Part shown: in pieces, positions 17,736-26,205 of the stretch
How the letters are laid out: each line of letters opens with the position of its first letter
Position numbering within the stretch: the stretch's first letter is position 1
Source: Coriobacteriia bacterium
GTDB taxonomy: Bacteria > Actinomycetota > Coriobacteriia > Coriobacteriales > Eggerthellaceae
NCBI GenBank assembly: GCA_030537355.1
Contig: JAUNNF010000003.1
Location: 1-64,000 of the forward strand
Direction of reading: 5' to 3'
DNA: 64,000 nt
Translations under genes and position numbers: made by a program
Notes under the pieces: model-generated
What the model saw: the letters and a program-made list of their open reading frames with translations, nothing else
Told to the model about the DNA's origin: nothing
The model's database searches: none

Positions 17736-18695
17736 TTATTCTTTTGTGTTGGCAATGTGATGTTTTGCATTTTGAAAGTATTCTTTTGCAACTTCTTGAG
17801 TATCTGTATTATCATCACTTTGATCAACGGGCTTCATAGGATTTGTGTTGTCAGGCTCAGATACTTCATTAGTCACCATTGATTGTTGCCTGTTTGTGGC
17901 CTTACCAAAAGTCTCGCCCTTAAACCATGTGCCTAAATTAGCTCTTGCCTCAGTATCGGTTATGTTTTCTGCTAAATCTTCTGATTTGTTTTTGCTTCTT
18001 TTTGATACGCGTTTTCCCTCTTTATTGTAATAAGCATAGTAAAAATAACTTTCTGTTGTGTCTGTTGAGAAAGTTAATACTGTACCTAAAATATTAGCTT
18101 TTGCTTGTTTTAACTGCTCTATAGAGTCCCTAACGGCGGCCTTTTTAGCCTTACCCTCGCGTACAGCAAGTAATGTTGCATCTGCTAATGTACCGATAAG
18201 AGCACCATCAACAAAAGACACAAGTGGTGGAGTATCAATAATAATATGGTCATATTTATCGTACACAAAATCCAAAAGCGAAGCAAAACGCTTTGTTGAC
18301 AAAATATCAGATGGGTTAGGAATGCTAGGCTCGCAATCAAGAAAATACAGATTTTGAAATTGAGTTTCTGTAATTGCTTGATTAGGCTTACACCTTCCAG
18401 TTAACAACGAATACATACCAAATTTTGTATGAACTTGTAGCATTTTAGCTAACGACCTTTTGCGCATGTCACCTTCTATAAGCAAGCAAGACTTGCCTGA
18501 ATTTGCAATTGCTAAGGCCAAGTTTGAGGATACAGTACTTTTACCCTCGTCCATACCAACAGATGTAACTACAATTGACTTAATAGGCTTATCAATAGAG
18601 GCAAACCTAATATTTGCCAAAAGCGTATTAAAAGAATTTTTAAGGTCTGGATAGTTAAAACTTGCTCTATTTTTTTTAGAATGTTTTTTACTCAT
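17736..18695 (-). CDS. cpsD: CpsD/CapB-type bacterial tyrosine kinase
   Basis: 319 residues. Walker A VGMDEGKST near residue 47, Walker A' CLLIEGDMRKRS and Walker B HIIIDTPPL define the BY-kinase fold. A Tyr cluster (ESYFYYAYY, about residues 214-222) is the likely autophosphorylation site. Unlike standard CpsD, which ends at its Tyr cluster, this protein continues ~95 residues with an acidic, Thr/Asn-rich, Tyr-poor tail. It works with the membrane activator encoded just upstream (10 bp gap). The start has AAGGAT. Confidence 0.88.
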   Translation of the reverse strand: MSKKHSKKNRASFNYPDLKNSFNTLLANIRFASIDKPIKSIVVTSVGMDEGKSTVSSNLALAIANSGKSCLLIEGDMRKRSLAKMLQVHTKFGMYSLLTGRCKPNQAITETQFQNLYFLDCEPSIPNPSDILSTKRFASLLDFVYDKYDHIIIDTPPLVSFVDGALIGTLADATLLAVREGKAKKAAVRDSIEQLKQAKANILGTVLTFSTDTTESYFYYAYYNKEGKRVSKRSKNKSEDLAENITDTEARANLGTWFKGETFGKATNRQQSMVTNEVSEPDNTNPMKPVDQSDDNTDTQEVAKEYFQNAKHHIANTKE

Positions 18696-18705
18696 AATAT
18701 AATCC

Positions 18706-19371
18706 TTATTTTAGTTTCTTAATATACGGAACTTGAGCAAGTATTGGAATATTCACAAGCTCTTTTAGGTCATTTGAGTTCTTAACAGTTGTATCTAACA
18801 TATCATCTAAAACAATAACAACAAGTGCCAAAAATATACCAGCAAAAAGAGATATAAGGGTAATTAGCATTCTATGGGGGCCACTTGGGTTATCGCTCGG
18901 ATATGCCTCTTCTATAATATTTACAGCTTCAGCTTTCATTACCTCTACAGCCAATGTTGCTGTTTGTCTAGCGATAGAATTACATACTTGAGCGGTAGAA
19001 TTGGGATTTTTACCAGTAACACTAATATTAATGACACGATTTTTTTCGTTAGAAGACACTCCAACACTATAGCCTTTTAAATCTTCTATACCAAGCTCAT
19101 CGCAAACAGCATTAGTAACTCTATTTGTTTTTGCAAGTACAGCGATATCGTTAGATAGTTGCTGTGAAGTTGCAACATCATTTGAATTTAGGTAACCTGG
19201 AGCATTTTGATATTCTCTATGATTTAAAACATAAATGGCAACAGAGCTCGTATAATCATTTGTCATAAAACCCCAAGCAAATATAGCTGCTCCTATGCCA
19301 AAAATAATTGGAAACAATATCAACAAATGAATTTTTTTCTTTACTATATTTATAAAATAATTAATTGTCAT
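18706..19371 (-). CDS. cpsC: CpsC/Wzz-type chain-length determinant and kinase activator
   Basis: 221 residues. Two membrane spans (about residues 13-33 and 173-193) flank an extracellular domain of the Wzz family, and a short cytoplasmic tail ends with DLKELVNIPILAQVPYIKKLK, the region that activates CpsD-type kinases. The proline-rich PSDNPSGPHR just before the second span is typical. Start has AAGGA upstream. It opens the CpsC-D-B module after a 74-bp gap from the LCP gene. Confidence 0.88.
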   Translation of the reverse strand: MTINYFINIVKKKIHLLILFPIIFGIGAAIFAWGFMTNDYTSSVAIYVLNHREYQNAPGYLNSNDVATSQQLSNDIAVLAKTNRVTNAVCDELGIEDLKGYSVGVSSNEKNRVINISVTGKNPNSTAQVCNSIARQTATLAVEVMKAEAVNIIEEAYPSDNPSGPHRMLITLISLFAGIFLALVVIVLDDMLDTTVKNSNDLKELVNIPILAQVPYIKKLK

Positions 19372-19445
19372 TAAAATTCCTTAACTAAAATAATTTTTAT
19401 GCGCGAATATTCTACTACATTTATTATTAAATATAATGAAAATTT

Positions 19446-20498
19446 TTAATTCTCCCTAATATAAAAAGTATCAAGTACCAACTCATATAATTGATTTTGA
19501 TCTGCATTAAACTCAACTAAACTATCAGGCTGCGTTATCTGACCTGGTACAGACTTAATATCAAAATTTCCTATCCCATGGTTGAGTACATTTTGAGCAT
19601 AATATGTAAACTCAGGTAAGCCTAAATTTGTGATTATATAATTACTTGCAACGTTGTATAAATCAATTGCAGTTTGCAGGCCATTAGCGCCCTTAAATGC
19701 CTGATGGTAAAATTCATTTACATACTGTACTTGTCTTGCGCGTCTCATCTCAGAAGATTCTACGTCATTTTTGTCTCTATACCGCACATAAGCTTTTGCA
19801 TTGTTACCCATTAAAGTAATGTTTTGACCTTTATAGATTGATGTATTAGGGATTGTCTCTATTGGATTTAAATAAACACCACCTATAGAGTCATTTAGAG
19901 GGCCTATACCTTCTAAGTTAAGTGCTGTATAATATTTGATTGGCATATTATAAAGTAAGCGTGAGACGCTGTTTGCAGTGATTTCGCAGGATTTTTCCTT
20001 GCCATCCCCGTAACCATAGCTTTTTGCTATCTGCATTTTTGTATTTTTTTCAATGAATGCAGCGCCGGCATACTCACCTACTTCTATCATCGTGTCACGT
20101 GGAATAGATATGCCTCTAAGCTTGCCAGATTCTGTATCTAGAGTCATAAGCAACAAAAAGTCAGCCTGACCACTTAAGCCCTCATATTTGTCTTTTTCTG
20201 TTTGGTCATAACCAATAATAAGTGTACTTACTATATTTTCGTTATAGTTATATTTATGCCCGTTGTAATAAACAACTTTACCTTCATCATGTACTGGTGC
20301 TTTTAGATTTTGCCTACCAAGAGCTGATAAAATACACATAATAATAGCAATTAGAGCTACAACACCAACAATAACACCCAAGACAATGCCTAGTTTTTTT
20401 AAGCGTCTGCGTAAGGTATAATTCTTTCTGCGTCTGCGTTTACGCTTGCGGATTAATTCGTCGTGATTTTCGGATTCGTTAGTTTGTTGGTTCGTCAT
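19446..20498 (-). CDS. LytR-CpsA-Psr (LCP) family wall-polymer ligase
   Basis: 350 residues. A very basic cytoplasmic N-terminus (RKRKRRRRK), a membrane span (about residues 35-58), then the LCP domain: DFLLLMTLDTESGKLRGISIPRDTM, with the conserved Arg pair region, and YVRYRDKNDVESSEMRRARQ near residue 245. LCP enzymes transfer undecaprenyl-linked polymers to peptidoglycan outside the membrane, so this is the probable last step for the polysaccharide made here. Its start overlaps the sortase gene by 20 bp, so the two are translationally linked. Confidence 0.88.
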   Translation of the reverse strand: MTNQQTNESENHDELIRKRKRRRRKNYTLRRRLKKLGIVLGVIVGVVALIAIIMCILSALGRQNLKAPVHDEGKVVYYNGHKYNYNENIVSTLIIGYDQTEKDKYEGLSGQADFLLLMTLDTESGKLRGISIPRDTMIEVGEYAGAAFIEKNTKMQIAKSYGYGDGKEKSCEITANSVSRLLYNMPIKYYTALNLEGIGPLNDSIGGVYLNPIETIPNTSIYKGQNITLMGNNAKAYVRYRDKNDVESSEMRRARQVQYVNEFYHQAFKGANGLQTAIDLYNVASNYIITNLGLPEFTYYAQNVLNHGIGNFDIKSVPGQITQPDSLVEFNADQNQLYELVLDTFYIREN

Positions 20499-21249
20499 TA
20501 GTTAATACTCCAGAAACAATATATCTTTGATTTGCAAGGTTAGGATCGCTCATGCAAGTGGATAATTGAAATAATTTATCTTCTGCTTTTAAGCTAATTC
20601 CCGGCCTTACATTTTTAACTTGAGATGTAGGATTGCATACTTCATTAAAGTATTTCATCCTGACGTTAGTATCAGTAAACCCATTATTGGAATTAATGAT
20701 ATGTCTATCGTCGTAGATGTATGCAGAGACTGTAGTGTATGTTAATTTATGTCCAGGCGTATAAACATAAAACTTTTCATTATCTTTAAAGAAGTCTGAG
20801 TTCTCAAAAAAGTGTGCTGTAGAAAACATACCATTGTCAATCATATTATGCCCGTATACAACAGTTACAGGATCAGACATATCTTTTTTATTGCAAAGCT
20901 GCATATATGCCGCCCCACTTACATCATATTCTGATTGAGCATTGTGATTAAGATAATAAAAATCATTATCTGGATGCTGCACAATAGGAAGTGCAATATT
21001 TGTGTTTGGTACATCTAACCAAGCTACGATATCAGGGTATGTTTGACGCAGTTTATTAAAATCATAACCAGCCACCTTTTGGTTAAATATTATGTCTGGA
21101 TCAGTTTTATACTTAGCTTGATTATCAAAATTTTTGTAAATTAAATATCCTGCAACTGCAAGCACAATAAGAGCCAAAACAATACAAATCGCAATAAATA
21201 CTTTACGCTCTCTTGGCAATGGTCTTCTTATTTTTTTATGCTTTGACAT
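20479..21249 (-). CDS. srtB: Class B sortase
   Basis: 256 residues. One N-terminal membrane anchor (about residues 17-37) and an extracellular sortase domain with the catalytic set H134 (VVYGHN), C232 (LSTC) and R242 (NQRYIVSG). The class B features are the N-terminal helices and the spacing between His and Cys. Sortases cleave a sorting motif and join the protein to the wall or to another protein. A candidate substrate ending SPKTGLY is encoded immediately upstream, separated by a hairpin. The start has AAGGAG. Confidence 0.88.
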   Translation of the reverse strand: MSKHKKIRRPLPRERKVFIAICIVLALIVLAVAGYLIYKNFDNQAKYKTDPDIIFNQKVAGYDFNKLRQTYPDIVAWLDVPNTNIALPIVQHPDNDFYYLNHNAQSEYDVSGAAYMQLCNKKDMSDPVTVVYGHNMIDNGMFSTAHFFENSDFFKDNEKFYVYTPGHKLTYTTVSAYIYDDRHIINSNNGFTDTNVRMKYFNEVCNPTSQVKNVRPGISLKAEDKLFQLSTCMSDPNLANQRYIVSGVLTNDEPTN

Positions 21250-21261
21250 AAATCTCCTTTA

Positions 21262-21294
21262 TAAAAAACTAGCCGCCATAAATTGACGGCCAGT
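21262..21294 (-). terminator. Intrinsic terminator or attenuator between the surface-protein and sortase genes
   Basis: On the minus strand a stem of about 11 pairs (21268-21294; ACTGGCCGTCA pairs with TGGCGGCTAGT, two G-U pairs) is followed by six T (21267-21262). It lies between the two genes and directly before the sortase ribosome site, so it probably lowers sortase expression relative to the upstream protein. Confidence 0.7.
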
Positions 21295-21318
21295 AAATTT
21301 AGATAATTTTATACATTA

Positions 21319-21870
21319 TTAGTATAAACCTGTTTTTGGTGAAGTGTCACCAGAATCGTGGCCACCGCCGCCACCGCCAGCAAAGTTACCGCAGATTGTG
21401 AAGTAAGACAGTTTCTCTAGCTGCAAAGTTATAGCACCTGAGTTGTTAAAGTCTCCTTCTTTTACTTCATTTGTGTTGTCATGATGCTGAATGAAAATCT
21501 TAGCATGTTGTCCCTGAACTTTTGCAGCATCTTTACCGCCTACAGTCAATGTAACATCTTGATAGTTGCCTAATGAAGAGCCATCAGTTGTATAAATTTC
21601 AAAATTTGCAACAATATCTGAACGGCCTTGTGCTTCTTTAGCAACAGTATTGGTAGCTCTTACACGAAGCTTGCTAGCATCACCAACACCAACTTTGTTA
21701 ATCATAAATACAACACCATTAGATTCAGCTGCTGGAACAACAGGTGAATCAGCAGCATCTGCTGAATTGCTATTATTTGCAAAATTAATGCTAAACATAG
21801 CGATTACTGCAAGAACAGCTACACTTAATACAATTGCTAACACAGATTTTTTTGTTTTTAAATTTGTCAT
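21319..21870 (-). CDS. Exported surface protein with C-terminal SPKTG sorting-like motif
   Basis: 183 residues from the ATG at 21870, which has AAGGAG 6 nt upstream; the ATG at 21888 lies before that ribosome site and is rejected. A signal segment covers residues ~9-30, followed by Asn/Ser/Ala-rich sequence with possible cleavage near ADAADS. The middle looks like a small beta-rich domain. The end is a run of six Gly, HDSGDTSPKTGLY and stop. SPKTG resembles a sortase motif, but the hydrophobic span and positive tail that normally follow are absent. The sortase B gene is next downstream. Function unknown. Confidence 0.7.
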   Translation of the reverse strand: MTNLKTKKSVLAIVLSVAVLAVIAMFSINFANNSNSADAADSPVVPAAESNGVVFMINKVGVGDASKLRVRATNTVAKEAQGRSDIVANFEIYTTDGSSLGNYQDVTLTVGGKDAAKVQGQHAKIFIQHHDNTNEVKEGDFNNSGAITLQLEKLSYFTICGNFAGGGGGGHDSGDTSPKTGLY

Positions 21871-21968
21871 TTTTTTCTCCTTAAACATTTAACTACTTTT
21901 ATATAACTGCGTTCGTGTTTGGTATTTTAACACTGAAATAACAAAAATTTCCAAAAATTTAAAATTTT

Positions 21969-22529
21969 TTAAATTCTTTTTACAAAGCGTCCATCACGTG
22001 TGTCTATCTGGACTTTATCTCCTTGATTAATGTATAGAGGAAGCTGAACTTGCGCACCAGTTTCAAGTGTTGCAGGTTTTGTGCCTCCTTGTACGGTGTC
22101 CCCTTTAAAACCAGGGTCAGTCTCTGTTACTTCTAACTCTACAAACATTTGAGGTTCAGCTGAAATTAATTTACCGCCAGCATACAAGAGTTGACACTCG
22201 TCATTTTCTTTTAACCATTTTGCAGCATCGCCTAAAACATCATCAGGTATTGTTACCTGCTCGTAACTTGTTGTGTCCATCATGACAAAACCAGAGCCAT
22301 CGTTGTATAAGTATTGCACAGTTTTTTTATCAATATGTATTGGTTCAAACTTAGTTCCTGAGTTGAAAGTATATTCAACTACCCTACCAGAATTTAGGTC
22401 ACGGAGCTTTGTTCTAACAAAAGCAGAACCTTTACCTGGTTTTACATGTTGGAACTCTACAATTGTGTGAGGCTTGCCGTCATACTCAATGCACATGCCA
22501 TTTTTAAAATCTGCTGTTGAAATTGCCAT
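21969..22529 (-). CDS. efp: Elongation factor P
   Basis: 186 residues, normal length. KOW-like N-terminal domain with the loop KPGKGSAFVR (K33 at the tip, the residue modified in many bacteria), the central OB domain, and the C-terminal GDTVQGGTKPATLETG and LPLYINQGDKVQIDTRDGRFVKR signature. EF-P enters the ribosomal E site and relieves stalling at proline runs. No modification genes (epmA/B, earP, ymfI) are seen nearby. AAGGAT upstream; the preceding gene ends 12 bp away. Confidence 0.96.
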   Translation of the reverse strand: MAISTADFKNGMCIEYDGKPHTIVEFQHVKPGKGSAFVRTKLRDLNSGRVVEYTFNSGTKFEPIHIDKKTVQYLYNDGSGFVMMDTTSYEQVTIPDDVLGDAAKWLKENDECQLLYAGGKLISAEPQMFVELEVTETDPGFKGDTVQGGTKPATLETGAQVQLPLYINQGDKVQIDTRDGRFVKRI

Positions 22530-22541
22530 AATGTATCCTTT

Positions 22542-23552
22542 CTATTTTTTACTAAGCCACTCAGAAAACGTCATTATATAATTATTTTTATAATTTTCCT
22601 GAACATATTGATAAAAGTTTCTTGTCATCTCGCTACGTTCTCGAGCAAGAGTATCTTTATATCCATCATCGCTGTCTTGGAAAAGATAAGCTCTGTCGTA
22701 TAAGGCTTGACGCTTAACTATTGTATCTATATCTATGAGTGGATTTTTTATCATGTCATATATAGCCATAAAGGCTGCTGTCCTGCCAGAACCTTGTTGA
22801 CAATGAAAATGTAGCCATGCGTCTTGTGGAAGTGACTTTGTAAACTCGATAAAATTATCAATTTCTTGTGCACTTGGCCAAACATGGTCTGTACATGCAA
22901 AACGTTTGTAATTAACACCAAGGGACTTACAAACTTCTGCCTCAGTAGTTACAGAATCTACATGTACCGAATTTTTTGTATCGTAATCCTCGTCATTTTT
23001 TTCTTTAGAGTACACATCAATATCACTACCAACAAGACCTTTAAGTCGGGTATTTTCATCTCGCATAACTTGTTCTTCAGTGAGGCCTAGGTTTGCCCAA
23101 TTGTTTTTGCCATACCACGAAATATCATCACCATTTATTAGAGCATGACTTTCTTGGCGCAGGTCAACAATATAGATTGGCCCTGTTGTGTATTGTTTGA
23201 TTTTGTTAATAACACCATCAAACTGACTAAGTGTAGGTTGTGCACTACCAGAAATGTTTAAGTTTTCCATACCTTGTCTACTAGGCGCAACCTCCACCTT
23301 TAAATTTTTGCTATTCAATTTAAAAGAGTCATGCATAGTATATGTACGTTCAGGTAATCCTGCACTATCTTTGTTTTTAACACGAAACTTTACTCCTTCT
23401 AAGTAATTAATCTTGTCATTGATTAAAAGCTTTGATAAGGCCTTTGAATCTGTAACCGAATCTGGATTAGCTTGAATTGTATTTTGAGAAGAGCATGCAC
23501 AAAAACCAATAGCAAGTAATAATGTAGATGCAACTACAATAAATTTTTTCAT
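22542..23552 (-). CDS. Lipoprotein with PTP-like (cysteine phytase-type) phosphatase domain
   Basis: 336 residues. A lipoprotein signal (LLLAIGFCAC) ends near residue 20. The C-terminal half has the Cys-phosphatase loop HCQQGSGRT (HCx5R) near residue 250, with upstream DLRQESHALINGD and TDHVWPS segments that resemble bacterial PTP-like myo-inositol phosphatases such as the Selenomonas enzyme. Likely anchored outside the membrane and acting on phosphate esters such as phytate or phosphotyrosine; substrate is inferred. Its start overlaps the aroQ stop by 4 bp. Confidence 0.75.
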   Translation of the reverse strand: MKKFIVVASTLLLAIGFCACSSQNTIQANPDSVTDSKALSKLLINDKINYLEGVKFRVKNKDSAGLPERTYTMHDSFKLNSKNLKVEVAPSRQGMENLNISGSAQPTLSQFDGVINKIKQYTTGPIYIVDLRQESHALINGDDISWYGKNNWANLGLTEEQVMRDENTRLKGLVGSDIDVYSKEKNDEDYDTKNSVHVDSVTTEAEVCKSLGVNYKRFACTDHVWPSAQEIDNFIEFTKSLPQDAWLHFHCQQGSGRTAAFMAIYDMIKNPLIDIDTIVKRQALYDRAYLFQDSDDGYKDTLARERSEMTRNFYQYVQENYKNNYIMTFSEWLSKK

Positions 23553-23950
23553 AATTTCTCCTTTAAAATATCGATTGCTTCAAAATAACCACGTATGCCG
23601 TGCCCTATTATAGTACGAGAGCATACATCTGAAAGAACTAATTTTGATCTAAACTCTTCACGCGCGTTTACATCTGTAATATGTACCTCAATTACAGGAA
23701 ATTTAATAGCTTCAATGGCATCACGTATTGCATATGAATAATGCCCATATGCTCCTGGATTTAGGACTATTGGTGAAGTTGTATTCTGAATTAAGTCAAT
23801 TATCTCACCTTCGTGATTGGTTTGAAAACATTCAACTTCTGCATAATTTTGTAATTCTGATTCTAAATCTTTAAGACTTGTATACCCATATAATTCAGGT
23901 TTACGTTTGCCTAGTAAATTTAAATTTGGTCCATTAATTATTCTGATCAT
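23549..23950 (-). CDS. aroQ: Type II 3-dehydroquinate dehydratase
   Basis: 133 residues, slightly short. INGPNLNLLGKRKPELYG is the family start with the catalytic Tyr of the flexible lid; QTNHEGEIID, NPGAYGHYSYAIRDA, EVHITDVNAREEFR and the catalytic His region complete the fold. It converts 3-dehydroquinate to 3-dehydroshikimate in the shikimate pathway. No other aro gene is present here. It overlaps the preceding gene by 17 bp and the following one by 4 bp. Confidence 0.93.
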   Translation of the reverse strand: MIRIINGPNLNLLGKRKPELYGYTSLKDLESELQNYAEVECFQTNHEGEIIDLIQNTTSPIVLNPGAYGHYSYAIRDAIEAIKFPVIEVHITDVNAREEFRSKLVLSDVCSRTIIGHGIRGYFEAIDILKEKL

Positions 23951-24770
23951 ATCCTGCCCATGCCTCCCCTTCTGAATCTTTAACTAAAACAAGTGCATGT
24001 TTGCCAATTTGGTTCCAGACTTGCTTAGTCTGTTCTAGGCCGTAAGTTACGTTACCCGCAAGCGAGCAGCAAACATCAACTGTGTCATTGTTCTTGTTAA
24101 ATCCCGTGAGCAACAACGAATGCTCGTTGATGTAAAAATTATCCTCGCCATATGTAGAGGTTATCTCGCCTGGCACATCCATATACATTGTGACCCAAAT
24201 TTGGACTGGATGACCATGTTCAATGTAGGCGAAAAGATCCTCGAAATTTTTTTTGGAGATATCGTAAGCGTGATAATCGGAATGCTGGTCCAAAAGATAA
24301 TTGTTAGCAGTTGTGCGCAAGCCTGGAGGCAAGATTGTCACACCGTCAACCTCGTTATATGGATCCCCCACAAAAGCGTCTCTAAAATTTTCACCATCTC
24401 GTGGCAAATACTTATCAGCAATTTCAGTTTTAGATGGCTTATAACCATAAAACTTAAGCTGGTTAGTAAGCGCCACAGCCTCACATCCTGAAGGAAGCTC
24501 TGGATATTGGTAATAAAAGTTAGATATGTCTATATGATGCTCTGACTCACCTTGGCTACTTAGATTAAGAATTGCATTGATACTATTTTCATGGCGGGTT
24601 TTTGCTTCATTTTTAGCGTCTTGTTTTGCTTGCTCAGCAGCAGCTATTTGTCTGTCTGCTTCAGCTTTTTTGTTGGTATCAACTATACACGAGCCAACTG
24701 ATACTGAAATGATGATTAAGACAACAGCGAGTGCGCAGAAAATTACTGGGATCCTTTTAAAGCTTGCCAT
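23934..24770 (-). CDS. Membrane-anchored C39-like cysteine peptidase family protein
   Basis: 278 residues. N-terminal hydrophobic segment (residues 8-28) ending VGSC, so it may be a lipoprotein or simple membrane anchor; a coiled Ala/Lys/Glu-rich stretch (~33-60); then a papain-like domain with LPSGCEAVALTNQLKFYG (nucleophile Cys), GHPVQIWVTM, and NEHSLLLTGFN (His), the pattern of the Peptidase_C39_2 group. Acts outside the cell; substrate unknown. It overlaps ffh by 14 bp and aroQ by 17 bp, so it is embedded in the SRP operon. Confidence 0.75.
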   Translation of the reverse strand: MASFKRIPVIFCALAVVLIIISVSVGSCIVDTNKKAEADRQIAAAEQAKQDAKNEAKTRHENSINAILNLSSQGESEHHIDISNFYYQYPELPSGCEAVALTNQLKFYGYKPSKTEIADKYLPRDGENFRDAFVGDPYNEVDGVTILPPGLRTTANNYLLDQHSDYHAYDISKKNFEDLFAYIEHGHPVQIWVTMYMDVPGEITSTYGEDNFYINEHSLLLTGFNKNNDTVDVCCSLAGNVTYGLEQTKQVWNQIGKHALVLVKDSEGEAWAGYDQNN

Positions 24771-26205
24771 TTTTTTGCATTTCCTGAATTTGTTTTGAAA
24801 GCTTGCGCATATCGCCCAAACCCATATTCTCTAAGCCTGGTATGCCCATCATTGAACGACGCTTATTCTTTTTCTTCTTGTTACCCTTTTTGCGTCTGCG
24901 ATTTTTGCCAGTATATTCTGGAACCTCTTCAAAGTTTGGAATTATTTTTTTGAGCATCTTACGTGTTTGATTAAAGCGTTGTATCAACTGGTTGACATCC
25001 TGAACTCTAACTCCAGCCCCTGCTGCTATTCTAGCTCTTCTAGAACCGTTTAGGATTTCTGGCTTCTGCCTCTCTTCCTTAGTCATAGAATGAATGATTA
25101 CAACCATGTCATCGAGTGCGTGTTCATCAACTTGAGTCTTGTTGGCATTTGGCATGCTCTCCATAATTTTGCCCATACCACCCATCTTGCCAATTTGCTG
25201 ATTAAATGTAATGAAGTCATCTAGCGTGAGCTTTGCTTGAAGCATGCGCTCTGCTTGTTCTTCTTCAATCTCAGCCTGTTCTTGAGCGACTGCTGATTCG
25301 ATGAGAGACACCATATCACCCATGCCAAGAATACGCTTGGCCATGCGATCTGGGTGAAATTCATCCAAAGAATCTGGTTTCTCGCCAGAAGAAATGAAGA
25401 GAATTGGCTTGCCTGTTACTTGCATAATTGACAGTGCACCACCGCCACGGGCATCACCATCCATCTTTGACATAATAACGCCGTCAAACTCCACTTGCTC
25501 TGCAAATGAATTGGCAACGTTTACGGCATCCTGACCAGTCATGGCATCCACTACCATCATTGTTTGGTCTGGACTTGTGGCGTCCTTAATGTTTTTGGCC
25601 TCATCCATCATCTGCTCGTCTACATGCAGACGTCCTGCTGTATCAATTATCACCACATCTTTAAGGTTATCAATAGCGTATTGAACTCCCTCCCTAGCAA
25701 TTTGCACTGGAGTTTTATCTGACTGCCTGTATACAGCAACATCCATGTCATTACCCAGCGACTCTAACTGATCTGCAGCTGCTGGACGGTAAGTATCGCA
25801 AGCAACAAGCAGAGGTGTGTGATTTTGTTGTTTAAGTTTGTATGCAAGTTTTGCACATGCTGTAGTTTTACCAGAACCTTGTAAGCCTACTAACATTATT
25901 ACATGAGGGGTTTTAGCCCCTAATTGAAATTTAGCATCTCCTTGGTCTAGAAGATTCGTGAGTTCCTCTAACACTACTTTTGTAACGTTTTGAGCAGGAG
26001 TTAAGGAATCTAGAACTTCTGCTGTAAGACAGCGCTCTTTTGTGTTGTTAATAAAGTTTTTGACAACTTTAAAGTTTACGTCAGCTTCGAGAAGCGCCAA
26101 CCTAATCTCGCGCATAGCGGAATTGATGTCATCTTCAGTGAGACGACCCTTGCCTCGCAAGTTATCAAAAATTCCAGTTAATCTGTCGGTTAAACTCTCA
26201 AACAT
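24757..26205 (-). CDS. ffh: Signal recognition particle protein Ffh
   Basis: 482 residues. N domain, G domain with GLQGSGKTT (near residue 106), DTYRPAAADQL, DTAGRLHVDEQ and SKMDGDARGGGALS, then the Met-rich M domain with GSRRARIAAGAGV that binds SRP RNA. A very basic insert (RRRKKGNKKKKNKRR) lies near the C-terminus before MGIPGLENMGLGDM. Binds signal sequences on ribosomes and pairs with FtsY. Its start overlaps ftsY by 8 bp. No SRP RNA gene was seen in the window. Confidence 0.96.
   Translation of the reverse strand: MFESLTDRLTGIFDNLRGKGRLTEDDINSAMREIRLALLEADVNFKVVKNFINNTKERCLTAEVLDSLTPAQNVTKVVLEELTNLLDQGDAKFQLGAKTPHVIMLVGLQGSGKTTACAKLAYKLKQQNHTPLLVACDTYRPAAADQLESLGNDMDVAVYRQSDKTPVQIAREGVQYAIDNLKDVVIIDTAGRLHVDEQMMDEAKNIKDATSPDQTMMVVDAMTGQDAVNVANSFAEQVEFDGVIMSKMDGDARGGGALSIMQVTGKPILFISSGEKPDSLDEFHPDRMAKRILGMGDMVSLIESAVAQEQAEIEEEQAERMLQAKLTLDDFITFNQQIGKMGGMGKIMESMPNANKTQVDEHALDDMVVIIHSMTKEERQKPEILNGSRRARIAAGAGVRVQDVNQLIQRFNQTRKMLKKIIPNFEEVPEYTGKNRRRKKGNKKKKNKRRSMMGIPGLENMGLGDMRKLSKQIQEMQKNGKL

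Noticed and set aside
21871-21888. Upstream ATG of the surface protein
   Set aside because: The AAGGAG site lies between the two ATGs, so translation starts at the second.
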